Origin: Mermis nigrescens
Lineage: Eukaryota; Nematoda; Enoplea; Mermithida; Mermithidae
DNA: 64,000 nt
Direction of reading: 5' to 3'
Assembly (NCBI GenBank): GCA_036768485.1
Contig: JAVLUZ010000273.1
Coordinates: forward strand, 1,182,963 to 1,246,962
In this document: positions 27,621 through 46,870 of the stretch, piece after piece
How the letters are laid out: the number at the start of each line of letters is the position of its first letter
How positions within the stretch are numbered: position 1 is the stretch's first letter
Program-made: the position numbers and the translations under genes
Notes under the pieces: generated by a model
What the model saw: only the letters and a program-made list of their open reading frames with translations
What the model was told of the DNA's origin: nothing
Databases searched by the model: none

Positions 27621-28739
27621 TAGAAATCTGTATAAGTATTTTGCATCAGCAAAGAACAAGAGAGAGTATTTTGTAACTAAAGTTCGCGGTATAAATTAAA
27701 ATGGTGTAAAAAATACTATCATTACTTACCTTGCTTGACTATTTTAAAAAGTTTTTACCGTTTCTATGACTCGGGCCAGGGCCAAGAATGAAACTTCCAT
27801 GCGATTCACACTCTACAGGAACCAAAAAAAACCCAGAATTCAATTTTTGATATTTTTTTTGGTTTTTTTTGCAATTTTTTGATAGTAATGGATAGTGCTC
27901 GATGAGAAACGTTGACAAATGGTGGTTTTCCCTAACCACAATTTTAGACCATTTTTTCACCTTTGAAAAATTCTGCACCTTCCCAGAATTTTCTTATTGT
28001 TAGTAACATTTTTGGCAATTTTACCCATCCTGAATCCCTAGAATTTTCTTGCTGCCCACGTATGGATACGACGAATAGTTTTGGCAAGAGTCCCTTAAAG
28101 GAAAAAACTGGAAATTCTTTATAAGCGCAATAAAAAAGTCGATGAAATAAATTTTGACTTTACTCCTGAGCTACCTAATAAGATTTAAATTTTCAATCGC
28201 TTAGCGGTGGATTGGTTTTTTCGATAATTTTCATCGCCTGCACCGGCTCAAATTTGAAAAAATGGTAAAATATGTTAGAATTTTTTGATGCTTTACAGAA
28301 AATTATGCATTTTGTGTATTTTTTCTATGCATTGCGTCATGATTGTACAGCTATTTTGAACGACATATCTTTTAGTTATAATTGAAACAATGCTAATTTT
28401 CCTTAATTTTCCCACAGTCTCGAGCGCATTAATAAATGCTAAAAATATCACTCTTGTGTTATTTTTGCTATTTAATAGTCATTTTAATTTCAAAAAATTA
28501 TCTAAAAACTTTTTAAAGAATTAAGACCTTTTTCATAAACACTCACCAATACAAAAGTTTTTATAACAACGCAAACTTTAAAGCGATCTAAAAACGCAAG
28601 CCGCTTTAAAAAATGCCATTTGATTACATAAAATGCATATAAACGCATTTTACACGTATGTATATTTCAAAATTTTGTTGATTATTCTTCCGAAATACAA
28701 AAATCCTGGAGCTCATATGTGCATAAAGCTTAGAATTGC

Positions 28740-28812
28740 AACAAAATTACTTAGTAACGGCTTTCGTTCCTCTCCTTCTACTCAATTAACCAAATTAACC
28801 AGCTGAGCCACT
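28740..28812 (-). other. tRNA-like sequence (possible SINE head or pseudo-tRNA)
   Basis: On the minus strand GTGGCTCAGCTGGTTAA looks like a D-arm/A-box region, but no good B box or acceptor stem follows at the right distance. Weak. Confidence 0.25.
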
Positions 28813-29513
28813 AAATTAAAAAAATTAGAATTTCAAATATAAAAATAATGATAAGAAGAATCAGAAAAACATTTCCATCGACAGCCCCATTGTGTCTGAT
28901 AATTTGATTTTTTCGTAAAAGTACTTTTTGCGCGACATGTTACAGCTCAAAACTCTGGAAAGAAGTAGTTTCGAAATGCGTGTTATAAATTACTTTTCAT
29001 TTCAGGCCAAAAATAGCGGAGAAAAACGCTTCAAAATGGCAAAAAAACGCAAGTTTTTGAGAAAAATAGTAGAAGGCTAAAAATTTTCTATTAGGGAATT
29101 CGGATAAACCGAATTTGGGTGAAGTGATTCCCATCCTATGTTATGTATGTCATCTTTTCGATCTTTTTACTTATTTGATACATCAATTACAAAAGCATTT
29201 CAAACTGAAGTAACAATCACGATCTGCTATACACCAACGTTGTCGTAGCTATAGTCTGTTTCATTTATCCGAGAACTTTCTCAGCAAATCCTTTCCGAGG
29301 CTACAGTAACCCTATCTTCAATACTTACTGTGAGTCATTTAAAGATCACTGTTAGCTACACAGGAAGGAAGGGTTTTTCAAAAAAAAATTCTTACGGCAT
29401 AACTTATTCTCGTCTTCCAGCAGATCATGCAACATGCGGATGGAATTCGCGGATTCGGCTTGTCATAAATCAACCCTAAAACACAATAGGCTGGCATTTT
29501 AAACATCGCCGAA

Positions 29514-29590
29514 AATTTCCGCTCAGCTTAGTGGTAGAACGTCTGATTGTCGTCGAAGTCACATGAGTTAGATTCCTGCTGCAAGATTTT
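29514..29590 (+). other. tRNA-like sequence (possible SINE head or pseudo-tRNA)
   Basis: GCTCAGCTTAGTGGTAGAAC resembles an A box/D-arm, and about 30 bases later GAGTTAGATTCCT resembles a B box/T-arm. The D stem has a mismatch, the T stem does not pair well and no acceptor stem is evident, so a functional tRNA is unlikely. Confidence 0.35.
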
Positions 29591-31145
29591 TATTCGGCGC
29601 ACTTACTGTAGTATGTCACAGCACTGTTCAGATGCTTGAATTATGTCTGTATGAACGGTTTAGTGCATTAAAAATGAAACAATGGCGGCCGCTCGCCCCA
29701 CTCAACTTTTCTGTAGAGTTTCAGTAAAGCACTTACTTAAGCATACTGTAGCCTTCAAAAAAATTTACTGAAAAAGCTCTCAAATAAATGAAACAGACTA
29801 TACTGGCTGGGCGCTCAAAATTAAATTGCTGGTCCATAACCTCGATTATCAATATTTTAATTAGGGGTTTGCTATTTGTTCTATATTTCGTTGTTTTCTT
29901 CTGGATTGGAAGGGTTTTGGCAGCAATTAATAATATAAACAGCTTGAGCTGCAACCACACTCTTTGAACGATGAAGCAAAATCGCGAAAAATTCTAAAAA
30001 GTTTAATTCAATGGACCTACCGTAATCTTAGGACACTGAATTTTCGGGAGCCGAAACTCCCCGGACCCACCCTTCCCTTCCACACAACAGCGACCAAGCT
30101 CTGGTCGCCTAAGTGATTCTGAGGAGTCTTTCCGATTTGCTTGAAATTTTCTCTCATTCTTTAGCGACGTTGCTCCATCATACCCACGCAGAATTTGGTC
30201 GCTGTTCAAATATGATCGAGCCAGCCCCTGCGTTCAAACCTTACACTCTAGTAGATCGTGTAAAAAACAGGTTTTGTCTGGGATTTCCCCGCCAACTTCT
30301 CCGGTCATAAGTTGAGAAAAATTGAATAGAATATATAGGCTTACTTTACCGCTACACGTCACAGCAAATTGCGTTTGCAAAAATCCAATATTGAGTTACT
30401 AATAGAGGTGTAAAGTTCGAAATCAGAGGTTTAACATTGGGCGGAAAAACACATTTTTCCGTTTTTTGATTGGTCTATATGTAGAAAATTTTGCGGGACA
30501 GAAGTTTTCCACATACAAAGGTACTACGATCCAGAGGCTACAAACTGGCCCAAACCAAATTGCTTAATATTCAATGAGGACTTAGGTTCAGATTTTAAAG
30601 TTTACAATGTGTGGGCGTATTTGTTTACACTCAACAATGGTGTAAAATTGTTTACGTCTGATGCTTATTTGCCTTCAGACCATTGTTGGGAATGAATTCT
30701 TTCATCAATGTTGTTAGAATTTCGCTGAAAACGTATAAAATCGAAGTATATTCTGTGGCCGCTAAAAAGTTAACATTGGTGTGTTTTTATAACCGATTAA
30801 GTTCTTATCAATATTGTAGGTGCGGTGCACATACACGTAAGTCCAATCGAGTGTTCTCTGCTCGCAGACGCTTTTTGTGTCTAACCCGTTAGGTTGATGT
30901 TTCGACCGTTAATTATACACAGCGTTCTGCTTTCAAGTCCGGCCATCTACGATGTATTCGGTATGGCGCTGGTCCAGTGGTGGGCATTGCTGCCCACCCG
31001 GTGAGACTCTCTACAATATTAAATTTCTCTGACATTTACTTAAAGGACAATGGCTTCATAAATAAAACATGATAACACGCCATCTTGTCAACTGCTGTCG
31101 CATAGCAATGCATTGCATACAAACGTAACTCGTCGGAGGTGCAAC

Positions 31146-31400
31146 CACACGTGAACGGGGGGTAGTTTGGGAGTATCCCATCCCCAGGAAGCCGAATACC
31201 CCCAGAAATCAAAAAGCCCCCAGAATTCAAATTTTGAAAATTTTTTCGTATTTTTCGCAATTTTTGATGCCTATGGATAGTACTCGATGAGAAACTTTGA
31301 AAAATGGTGTTTTTCCGCCATACCACCACAACTTTTAGGTCCATTTTTTGACCTTGGAAAAATGTTGCTTCCCCCAGAATTTTGGTGCTGCCCACCTATG
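31146..31400 (-). mobile_element. hAT-like MITE (GTGGGCAGC family), perfect duplication
   Basis: 255 bp from CACACGTGAAC to GCCCACCTATG with GGTGCAAC on both sides (31138-31145 and 31401-31408). Confidence 0.88.
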
Positions 31401-31705
31401 GGTGCAACTCTGTTCTACAGGCCGCAGAATAAACTTCGATGTTATGCGTTTTCAGCGAAATTCTAACTTTTAGTCGATTCTTTAAACTCTCACATGTATA
31501 CTTACATAGGTAACTTTTCCCTAGTTCCCTCCTTTTAAATCCTTAACAATTCTAAATTCCAAGCATATTTTTCCTTTTTGTTCCATCGGAGCATTTCTGG
31601 TTGCTAGTACGATAATACTTGTATGTATAAAAACATTTTTGCCTGATGACGTATTTTGAATGCTCAAACGTACATTGTTCACCATTATAGAAAATTCTTT
31701 TACAA

Positions 31706-32106
31706 CTATACATGATCTTGGAGGGGCTGGTAGAGTCTTCCGATTTCCTTCTCCACCCAGAAAAGTCTCACCTCCATCCCCCTAGAAATTTTTTCACCAT
31801 ACGCCAGAATTCGCAATTTTCCAAAAATTTTCAAAAAAATTCGGAGAAAAGGTAATATACTTTAAGCGCTTATTGCTATTTATTTGCTCTAAGTGTCGAA
31901 TGTTCGACGTTTCGCGCCATATACTCATTTTTTGTCTATATTTTGTTCGATTTGTTCAAAATTTTCGATTTTTTTAATGTCTGATACTCGTGATAGAGCG
32001 TTGTCAGACACGCCGAAAAAGGATTATTCTGCGCGTATTCGCCAGTTTTTGGAAAAAATACACTTTAAAATCCCCTCCCATAGCATTCCCAGCTGAGCAT
32101 GTATGA
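31706..32106 (+). mobile_element. MITE of the TGATCTTG family
   Basis: Starts atacatgatcttggaggggctgg and ends cagctgagcatgtatg, the same ends as 60869-61263. The terminal CATAC is mutated to TATAC. The interior is non-coding. Confidence 0.6.
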
Positions 32107-32300
32107 TCGTTATAATTTGCTTGAATAGATCAGCAAGACTGCTATATGGCTAGTGAAGAAAACAAAATTTATGTGTACAGGGCTGCAGCACAGTCAATGG
32201 TCGAAGAAATCGTATATTTTCTGAAAGTCGTAACTTAAACCGGATTTCAAGCAAATTATAACATTTCTTTCTGTAGAATATATGAATAAATGCTGAATAG

Positions 32301-33611
32301 GTTTGCTTCTTTACCATTGTTCACTTCAAATAAAGTTTAACAAGGCTGTTTCACGCGCTCAGTGGTATCTTTACAGATAGCTCGTATGATTTGTGCCTAA
32401 ATTGGCCATGTCATACCAATAGTCAGCCTTTCTTTTGGTACAATTACTATACGATATCTGAGAATACCTTGAATACTAAATTAGAGTTTCCTAGCAGATT
32501 CCGTCATGAGATGAAGTGCCTGCGATGTAAATTGTTGATTTACAAAGCGCGAAAACCGAACTTTGCAGGGTTTGTTGGAAAGAAATCTCAAAGGAATTGA
32601 AAAAAATTTTTATGTTTCGGGTCAATATCGGTTCGAATTTAATAGTTTTTTGGGTTAAAAAACCGTTATACACGTCACAAAGAGTAGTTTTTTGACGTTT
32701 CGGACAACATTCTTCTAGAAAAGTAAAGAAAAACAACTCCGAAAAAATCAGGAAACAATTCGAGTGAATCGAACAGATTATAGTCAAAAAATAAGTCTGA
32801 AAGTTACAATTTTGAGTAAAAAGTTGACTAAAAACGCTTAAAAAGCACATTTCTATAATTTTTTTGAAGAATCGACTTTTCAAGAAGGTCGCCGAGCAGT
32901 GTTTGAATGGGTCAGTGTCACAGGTACGAAAATTAAACCTTAACGACGGGGCTAAAATCAAAAGCTTGGCTTTGCAAAAAAATTTCGAAAAAAGAATAAT
33001 ATCGCTAAAATCATCGTTTGCGTGCATTTGTGGCTAATAGCCGTTTTGAACTGACTAACTTAGCTATAAAGCCTTTTAGGACCGAAAATGGCTTCTCTTA
33101 GCCATCTTTCAGTGGCGTAGCTGTAGGGGGACTATGTAGTCTCCACTCCCAAATTTTGCAAATACAAGTATTTTCTACTAGGGTCCCCAAAAAAAATTGA
33201 AAATTCTTATAGCGCATTTGAAAGACCATTTGAATAGATTTTAGCACACTTTTGAACTACTAAGCCCAGAGTTTTAGGGCTCTTCGAGCCTCTTGATTTA
33301 CACAGAACATATTCTTTAAATCATTCAAATAAACTCAAATTTTCTAAAAATTTCCAGTGCGTAGATCTCGCTGTGTAAAACTCAAAACACCATTATGTTG
33401 CCTATGTACAAGTTTGTTAAGACACACGACCTCAAAATTTTCGTCCATCTTCCCCTGAATCCTGAAAGCCAGTAAAGCCCCTGCCGTTTCTGCATTCGAA
33501 AAAAATATGTAGCCATAAATCCAATTTACATATACTCAGAAAGAGCAACTATATCGCATTTTTGAACTTCTACAGCACCTACTAAGTATGTATGTATGTT
33601 TCTGAGTCAAA
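32301..33611. other. Gene-less stretch
   Basis: No gene supported. The 178-codon minus frame at 32491-33027 is Phe/Cys/Ser-rich and has no domain. CAGTGGCGTAGCTGTAGGGGG at 33111 looks like a hAT end, but its partner end was not found. Confidence 0.4.
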
Positions 33612-34035
33612 AAAGAACTTATAATAGCTCTGATTAGCTTTTTGAGCCCAGAAATGGCTATACAGCAATGTTTTTTCGGCCAAAATGGCTATATATAACC
33701 CATCAGATTTTAAAAGCGCAAGGGATAATATTTCCTCTCACCTTAGATGGGTAGCAGTCAAATTCTGGGGAGTCCGATGGAACTAAATTGCCAAAAACAG
33801 CACTAAAACTTTAATTTTGGGGGGTCTACTGGATTCTGGAGAGTTTAGCCAGACTCCCATACCAGTTTGTGCCTCTCACCCCCATGTCCATGTATGGGCA
33901 GTGTTCGTCAAAGGGTCAAATTTTCCCACAAGAACACTTGTGGCCTAATAATCTTAAATTTTCCCACTCCAATATCTTAACACTACTTTCAGGCGTGGGG
34001 GTTGGAGGGTTCTAACCCCTAGAAGTTGATATAAC

Positions 34036-34467
34036 CATACTTGATCTTGCGGGGGTTTGGGTGGAGTATTCACCCCCGCTAAAAAACTTTTCACCTCCCC
34101 CCCGCAAAAAAAATTACCCCAGCCAGATTTGTCGATTTTTTAGGAATTTACAGAAGTTACGAAATTTTCCTAAAATTGGCATAAAAAGTGTTTTTTTAAA
34201 CATTTTTAGCCATCTATTTGCTCAAAATTCTCAATTTGTCAAGGCTTTGCTTCATATAATTATGTTTTTCACCTGAATATTGATGAATTTTTTCGACTTT
34301 TTTCGATTTTTTTGAAATATTTTTCCATGTTTTTATGCACCAGAAAAGATAAAACATCGTCTAAAACGCCAAAAAAAGATGTTTTTGACGCATTCCTATA
34401 ATTTTTTGGCCCGAAAATGGTACCTTAAAATTTCACCCCAGCAGAATTCCCCTGCTATGCATGTCTG
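34036..34467 (+). mobile_element. hAT-like MITE of the TGATCTTG family with perfect duplication
   Basis: 432 bp from CATACTTGATCTTG to GCATGTCTG, flanked by GATATAAC at 34028-34035 and 34468-34475. At the matching place copy 1 reads gatataacccccctcc without the insertion (about 691-706), proving the boundaries. Confidence 0.9.
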
Positions 34468-35786
34468 GATATAACCCCCCTCCTCCGTTAATTACTGTAG
34501 ACACCCAGAATTCTATTTTTCGTAAATTTTTTGGTGATTTAGCCCATCCTGACTCCTCCCAGAATTTGGGTGCTGCCCATGTATGATTACTACCTCTTAC
34601 TAAGTAAAGTCCGGTTGGCAGCCATACCAGGATATATTAGATGAAAATTCATTTCTCCAATTCTCGTTGCGAAAATTCACTGACGATGTTTCGATATAGG
34701 AAATGACGTGAATGATTGATTGAAAAACATAAGCTGAATCACGGACATTGAATATTTTTATAATGAATCATTGCTAACGGTAATTTCTGGGTCTAGAGTC
34801 TACTATGTAGACCGAATTTTTGTGAAAAATGGGCAAAATTATAGCGCGAAAAATGAATTTAAAATTTTACCACGGGCGCTCGAAAATGGTGAAAAACTGA
34901 TGGCCTCTTGAAAATGCGTAATTTTTTCGATTTTCATTCATTTTCGGTTGTCATTTAGCTTCATGTTTATCAGTTTTTTAAGTTTTGAACGCTGGGATTC
35001 AGGCTAGATTTATCAGACTCACCTCCACACATGTCTGAGAATCACTATTGCAAATAGTTTTGCTTAAGGTTTAGTGAAAACATACTTAAAGCCAAGTTTT
35101 ATAAGATAGTCATACCCACATATGTACATACGAGTACATATGTAAAGGTAACAAAAAACAGCTAAGAGACGAATTCATGGAACGGACAAATATAAATTTA
35201 GGCACAGTTCTGTCGGTTAGTACATTTTTGTGAAGCTACAAGCGCGAAATCACATAAAAAATATAAACGGTGCGAATCATTAAATCAGAAAACTCCGCTT
35301 TAGTTTTTCTCATTTTCCCGTAGAATCTTATTACAATTTTTCCGGAAATTAATCGACAACTGCTTTGATTATGGTTGGACTTGAAAAGCCTTTAAGGCAT
35401 TAATCCTCCGTATAGTGTGACCTTTAATCACTTCATTAACATTTTTTCCTTATCGCTCTGTTTACAATTTTGTCTAGCCCCGTTTTGGTTCCAGTTGCAT
35501 CATTTTCAATGTCTAAGCTCTATGAGAGGTTAAAGAGCAGTAAGAAATGAGCATTTTGCAAAATGAATAAATAGCGTTCTAGTAAAAAATTTAGTAGTTT
35601 GTTCACTTTTCAGCTTTTCAAATGCATCCCCTGCTTGTGTTTAAAATAACAGAAATCTACTGTCTCTTCTTTTTTTGGCGTGGATGTCCACCAGTTGCCT
35701 ATTTTTATGCATTGTAATACTTTTGAAGTTGTAAATTGTATTGCAACTCTTTCAAAAATTATTTGCATAAAAATAACCAGACATAC

Positions 35787-35964
35787 CAGGGGGCGGATTT
35801 AGGGGGGGCGGGGGGCGGCCGCCCCTTTCCCTATTGGCCCAAAATAGTGCTCAAATTTAAGAATTTTTGAGCGATTTTTAACGATTTTCGGGTTAAAACG
35901 GCTAATTTTTCCGCCCAAGTATGGGTCCCGCCCCCCCCTTAGGAAAATTCTGGATCCGCCACTG
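35787..35964 (-). mobile_element. hAT MITE (CAGGGGGCGGATTTAGG...GATCCGCCACTG)
   Basis: 178 bp, same family as 17477-17669 in reverse. Flanks AGACATAC and TAACATAC agree at 6 of 8. Copy 1 has an uninterrupted cctaatatatgtacgtatttag at this place. Confidence 0.82.
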
Positions 35965-36031
35965 TAACATACATATTTAGAAAGAGCATAAAAAGTGCAT
36001 AAAACGAAAGTAATAATTGTCAAAGCACATA

Positions 36032-42412
<6,381 letters not shown>

Positions 42413-42704
42413 TCAATAATCATTTTCTTGAATTTCGTTGATCGATTCGTCTATCACCAATAAATTCAAATCCAAATAAGTGGCCGTAAGCGGAAGAGCC
42501 GTTTGGCACAATGCCAACTGGAATAATTTCGCGGCAAAATACCAATGATTCATTGTGTCGTGTTGTACGTGCATACCCAATTGGCAATCACAATTGTTCT
42601 TCTCCATATTTTTGCTGATGCGAAATATGACCTCTCCGGATGGTAAGGTCGTACTGGAAATTACGGCGTTCAAGTTGAAATCGTTGAACGCGATTTCCCC
42701 TTCC
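42413..42704 (-). CDS. Probable terminal exon of a host gene (unknown family)
   Basis: Minus-strand exon B, 292 bp. A TTAATTAG acceptor precedes 42704 and the frame ends with TGA at 42413-42415. It encodes about 96 residues of ordinary globular composition (ISSTTLPSGEVIFRISKN, then CDCQLGMHVQHDTMNHWYF, ending NEIQENDY). The first base completes the codon left open by exon A (AG+G), so the two join in phase. No domain recognised. It stands out from surrounding DNA by balanced composition and lack of repeats. Confidence 0.6.
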
Positions 42705-44762
42705 CTAATTAACGAAATTAGTAATAATTTTAATTATAATATAACTATTAATAATTATAATAATATAATTATAAAATCAATAGAATTTTTTTTTCTTAAA
42801 ATAATAAGTTTTTTGTGTGAGAAAATCGCTATTTCGACGGTTCAAGTCGTAAAAGTTGTATTTCAAATTGTAGAAAACGTCAGAAAAACCACTATCGACG
42901 TATTTCTAGTTAATAAAAAGAAAAAGACAAAAACGTATCATTAAAAGACTGCAGCAATAAAACACAAAAGCATAGAACCTAAACTTCCGGTAGTATAATA
43001 CACTTGGTTCATATTTCATACATTTCCCTTGTTTTTGTGCATATATTTTGTACATTACCAATATTTTATGCGCTCACTTATTTTTTAGTTGATTTTCAGC
43101 TTATTTAGCTTCGACACCCAGACATCTAATGAAATTACTCCCGCATGAATTTCGAATAAAAATTATTGTGCACAATGAAAGAAGTTTTGAATAAAATTTT
43201 GCGAAGTTCATCTTTTTATGTCTTTTCTGATCGCAAAGTGAAGAAATGTGCTCAGAAACAATTTAAGAGGCCGAAAATGCAGTTTTTGGCTTAGATATAA
43301 TTTTTACGATATTTGACTACAGGCTTGGATATTTCTTTCAATGACCTCTGCATAATTGTAACCATAAATTTAGGAACTTGACCTCATAAAATCAATTAAT
43401 CTATAAAACATAAAATAAAAAATAAAAAGATAAATTAAATCAAGAAAATAAACTTCAGCCTAAGAAATTATTTTCATCAAAAAGTGAGTTTTTTCCTGAA
43501 ATAAATGTCAACAATTTTATGTCTCTTCTCGTAGCTTTAGAGGTGTTACATTCCTCCTTAGAATTTTGACTTTGGCTATCAGTGGTGTTGACTTACAGAA
43601 TTTAAAAGCTAAAATTATGGCTGTTTTTACGCTTTTTTGCGTTCTTTTATTTCATATATCAATTTGCCAGCATTTTGCGCCAATAAACTAATTTTGGACT
43701 ATATGAATCAATCGACTCGCTGCCTTTTTCGACATATTTTTTGTTTTCGCATTCGAGAAATAAATCTTTATTTGCTAAAGAATAATATTTTTAAAGCGTG
43801 AAGAGCTTTTTATAAATCTCAGAGCTAACTCCCAAAATTCTGACGAAATTTTCGATTATCAATCATTTTGTTTTACCATATTTTCTTCAAAAAGTTGTTC
43901 TTTCGTCCTCCTTCAAGAGGTCTAAATATGCATGTAAAGAAAAGGATTAAGGTCCAGAACCCAGGATGGAAAAATGAGTAATTTTTTTTGAGAAAATAGG
44001 GCAAAATGACGTTTTTACGCAATTTTTGCATTTATACCACTTTTTGAGAAATTTTAGCTCAAGAAAAGCTAGTTTTTAATTTTAATTTATAATTTTTTTC
44101 AAAATCATTTTCTTAATTTCTTTAATTTTAATTCCCTATTTTTTCATCCATGGCATAGATCGCATATACACAGCATGACCGGTTTAAGGGAGTCAGCCGG
44201 ATTGAGGTCAAACAAAGCTTTGGGTCAAATGCATAGGTGGCCGGCACCAAAGTTCTGGGGAATTGCGAGATTTTTTCAAAGGTAAAAAAATGGCCTTAAA
44301 ATGGTGTAATGGCGAAAAAACACTATTATTCATTGTTTCTCATCGAGCACTATCCATTGGCATTAAAATATTGTGAACAAACCACAAAAAATTTCAAAAA
44401 TTGAATTCTGGGGATATTTTTGGTTTCTGGGGGTGGGTGCATACCTCCCAAACCCCCCACGCCCATGTATGGTTAAATGGCGTCAAAAATTTGTATAAAT
44501 GCTAAAAAAGCCACAGTTTCAGGACAATTTCATGCACTTTTGAAGAAAAATCTATATTTTCATGAGTTTTTATCCTTGGCTTTGGCCGATTTTTCTCGTT
44601 AAAGTTACCATCATGTTTCTATTCTGGGGGTCTAGACCCACTAACCCCAGCCCCGTAAATCTTAATATTTGCCCATAAATACTTCTCGCCAGGTCGTTTA
44701 CACCCATTTGTGTATTTATGTATATTTTTAATTTTTTAATATTTTATTACCACTTCAGCTAC
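42705..44762 (-). other. Intron of the probable host gene
   Basis: Runs from the GTAGCT donor at 44762 to the TTAATTAG acceptor at 42705. It is very AT-rich near the acceptor (aattataataatataatt runs) and contains a MITE at 44232-44471. About 2.06 kb. Confidence 0.5.
44232..44471 (+). mobile_element. hAT-like MITE (GTGGGCAGC family) in the intron
   Basis: 240 bp from CATAGGTGGCCGGC to GCCCATGTATG. Flanks GTCAAATG and GTTAAATG match at 7 of 8. Confidence 0.82.
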
Positions 44763-44976
44763 CTTAATTGCATAATTATTCTGTGTTCAGAAGCGAAGTC
44801 GATTCTGAAAATTCCGGATTGCAAGAGTCCCACAAAACCGATCGGCTCCGAATTTCGCGACAGATGAGATCCCGTTTTTGGCCCATATGTTACATTGGCC
44901 GTCATATTCAAGCTCTCCATCATATTTGTGATCAGCAATTCGAGGAAAAGAGCATTCAAATCATGTTTCAATTGAA
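44763..44976 (-). CDS. Probable internal exon of a host gene (unknown family)
   Basis: Exon A, 214 bp, with a TTTTTTACCCTAG acceptor before 44976 and an AAG|GTAGCT donor after 44763. It encodes LKHDLNALFLELLITNMMES followed by SHLSRNSEPIGFVGLLQSG and IFRIDFASEHRIIMQL. A paralogous exon at 62418-62628 (211 bp) has the same splice phases at both ends, differs in length by exactly one codon and starts MKHDLECVFLDLVINKM, so the exon is under coding constraint or was until recently. Upstream exons were not identified. The open frame beyond the acceptor (to 45142) is Phe/Leu-rich and probably intron. Confidence 0.65.
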
Positions 44977-46479
44977 CTAGGGTAAAAAACTCTATTTTAT
45001 TGGCAATAGAGACAAGAAAACGAGGGAATGCGAATTTAAAAACTAACAAAAAGTCAAGAAAAATTAAAAAAAACAGATATATCAACTTTGGAATTGTTGT
45101 ATATATTTTAGTACAAGGTAAATAATTTGGCCAAGGTTTCATAGACGGGTCAGATTATTGCGAAAACATTCAAATTAACAGTTTCTGTCGAAGTTGCACA
45201 TTTGTATTTCATTCGCATTGAAAGTGCGTAAAATAAGAATAAGTTTTTAGAATTAGAATCTTGCATAAAGATAACTTCATCTGTATGCAAAAATGAATCG
45301 TAATATATTTAGAAAATTTGATTGTTAGCGCGAGGCGACTAAAAAATAGCAAATTGCTATGTAGATGAAAACCGCGAAATTCTGCACATTTTCCTATAAT
45401 TTTCGGAATACTAAATTCTCAGGGCGCAAAAGTGTGAGTCACAGGGGTCCCTTATTGAAGCTAGCCTGTCAGGAGCTCTTCAATCCTTCTAAAAAATGTG
45501 ATACATTCAACCAGATAAGAGAGCGTTTTGAAATTATTGCTATTAATATACGTCCTGACGAAAAACAAGCTATTATACCCAAAGAAGTAGTTTTAGGATG
45601 CGCTGTTACCTTGATATTTCGTACTTCGACACAATTCCGTCGTACAACGAACCAGTTGGGTCAAATGAACCACTAAATAAATAAACAAAATATTCAGGCA
45701 TACAATTTATGAAGAAAGTAATGCTAATATGTAAAGATGACACAATTTTTTTATAGCAAGAAAAGATACAGAGAGAAGAGATGCCCGGCATGGCCCGTTA
45801 GTGGTTGTCTCGGGTGAAGGGGGGGTTGTTGGGGCTCGAGCAGAATAATGTTTTGAGTTAAAATAATTTTCAAAACTGGTACAAATGACAAAATAGAGCA
45901 AAGACTATGTTGAATAACAGTTTCTGATACTTTTTAGCACCTGGCAAAAATTTCGATTTTTAAAATAACTTCCAAGCTTTTATTTTGCCGTATTTTAGTG
46001 AGGAAATTTGTCTTTTTTAACGCTTGGGGTAGGTACAGATGGCTTCAAGTCCCCACGTGCGTATCTAGCGGAGAGTCTATTACGATAATTTGTTCCCGAA
46101 CCATACAAAAGTTGAAATCCTTTATCAGAAAAGTTACATAAGGTCTTCATTAACTAAAGGATTAGAGTAATAATTTTAAATTAATCAAATCAATATAACA
46201 TTTAGCTGGCGAATTCAGAAAATATAGATTCAGTCAGGAAGCAGATACGGAATTTTTTTAGCTTGTCATCAAAACACATCACCACACATTGTTAATGTCA
46301 AAAATTATAGGTCCGCAAAATCTGCAGATGTAAGAGAATCAATTAAATGGAAAAAAATTTTCCAGATTCAGTAAATAAATTGCCTGAAGGCTGTGCCGGG
46401 ATCCAAACGGACCAAATACATAATTTATATAGCGTATTTATGGGCAAGATCGAATTTTGGGGGACTGGTAGGGCGCTTT
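44977..46479. other. Gene-less or unresolved stretch
   Basis: May contain upstream exons of the host gene on the minus strand. The plus-strand frame 45365-45676 (103 codons, e.g. FNQIRERFEIIAINI) has fairly protein-like composition but no supporting homologue or clear splice sites. Confidence 0.35.
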
Positions 46480-46870
46480 ACATACGTGTTCTTGGGGAAG
46501 GAGTGTATGAGGGTTTGACCCCCAGAATGCCAGGTCACCGCCGCAAAACGGCCACGACCCCTCCAGAATTGATGATTTTTTGTAAAAAGTGCTTTCTTAG
46601 GTTTCTTTGGCTCAGAACTTGAAAAGTCAGATTTTCGGCGATTCGTGCCGTACGAACACTTTTGACTGTGTTTTGTACAATTTACTCAATTTTTTTGAGA
46701 TTTTTTCGGAAGAGGATTTATGTTTCTATGTTCTGGAAAGAGCGGGCATTGTCTATAATCGATCGAAAACCGTTGTGCTTGACGTGTACTCATCGTTTTT
46801 TAGCCCAAACGAGGCATTTGTTAAAACTGGGCCTGACCCTACCCCTCCCATGCTGTATTTTGTGGTTAAG
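46480..46870. mobile_element. Worn MITE-like segment
   Basis: Begins tacatacgtgttcttggggaagg and carries gacccccagaatgcc, gacccctccagaattgatg and cctgaccctacccctcccatg, in the style of the TGATCTTG family at 34036 and 60869. Ends are not certain. Confidence 0.35.

Larger units (their letters stand above)
27621..30339. other. Mostly unannotatable AT-rich DNA
   Basis: Contains a worn reverse copy of the GTGGGCAGC MITE at about 27830-28063 (ending ttgctgcccacgtatgg) and two tRNA-like sequences listed separately. Otherwise I see no gene or terminal repeat. Confidence 0.4.
30340..32300 (-). repeat. Dispersed repeat block (paralogue of 59541-61460)
   Basis: Runs parallel to 59541-61460, including the internal MITEs, the gaagtatattctg / agaataaacttc inverted arms (about 30735-30770 and 31415-31470) and the gcaagactgctatatggctagtga end. 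Parts are the inverse of 38-40 and 55-57 kb. The MITE insertions common to both copies predate the duplication. Confidence 0.75.
33612..36031 (+). repeat. Dispersed repeat block, copy 2 (copy 1 at 262-2028)
   Basis: Same order of blocks as 262-2028, enlarged by two later MITE insertions for which copy 1 keeps the empty site. Useful as an internal control for those insertions. Confidence 0.8.

Noticed and set aside
29514..29590. Functional tRNA gene
   Set aside because: Mismatch in the D stem, poor T stem and no acceptor stem; listed only as tRNA-like.
32491..33027. 178-codon minus-strand ORF
   Set aside because: Phe/Cys/Ser-rich composition typical of antisense to AT-rich DNA; no recognisable family.
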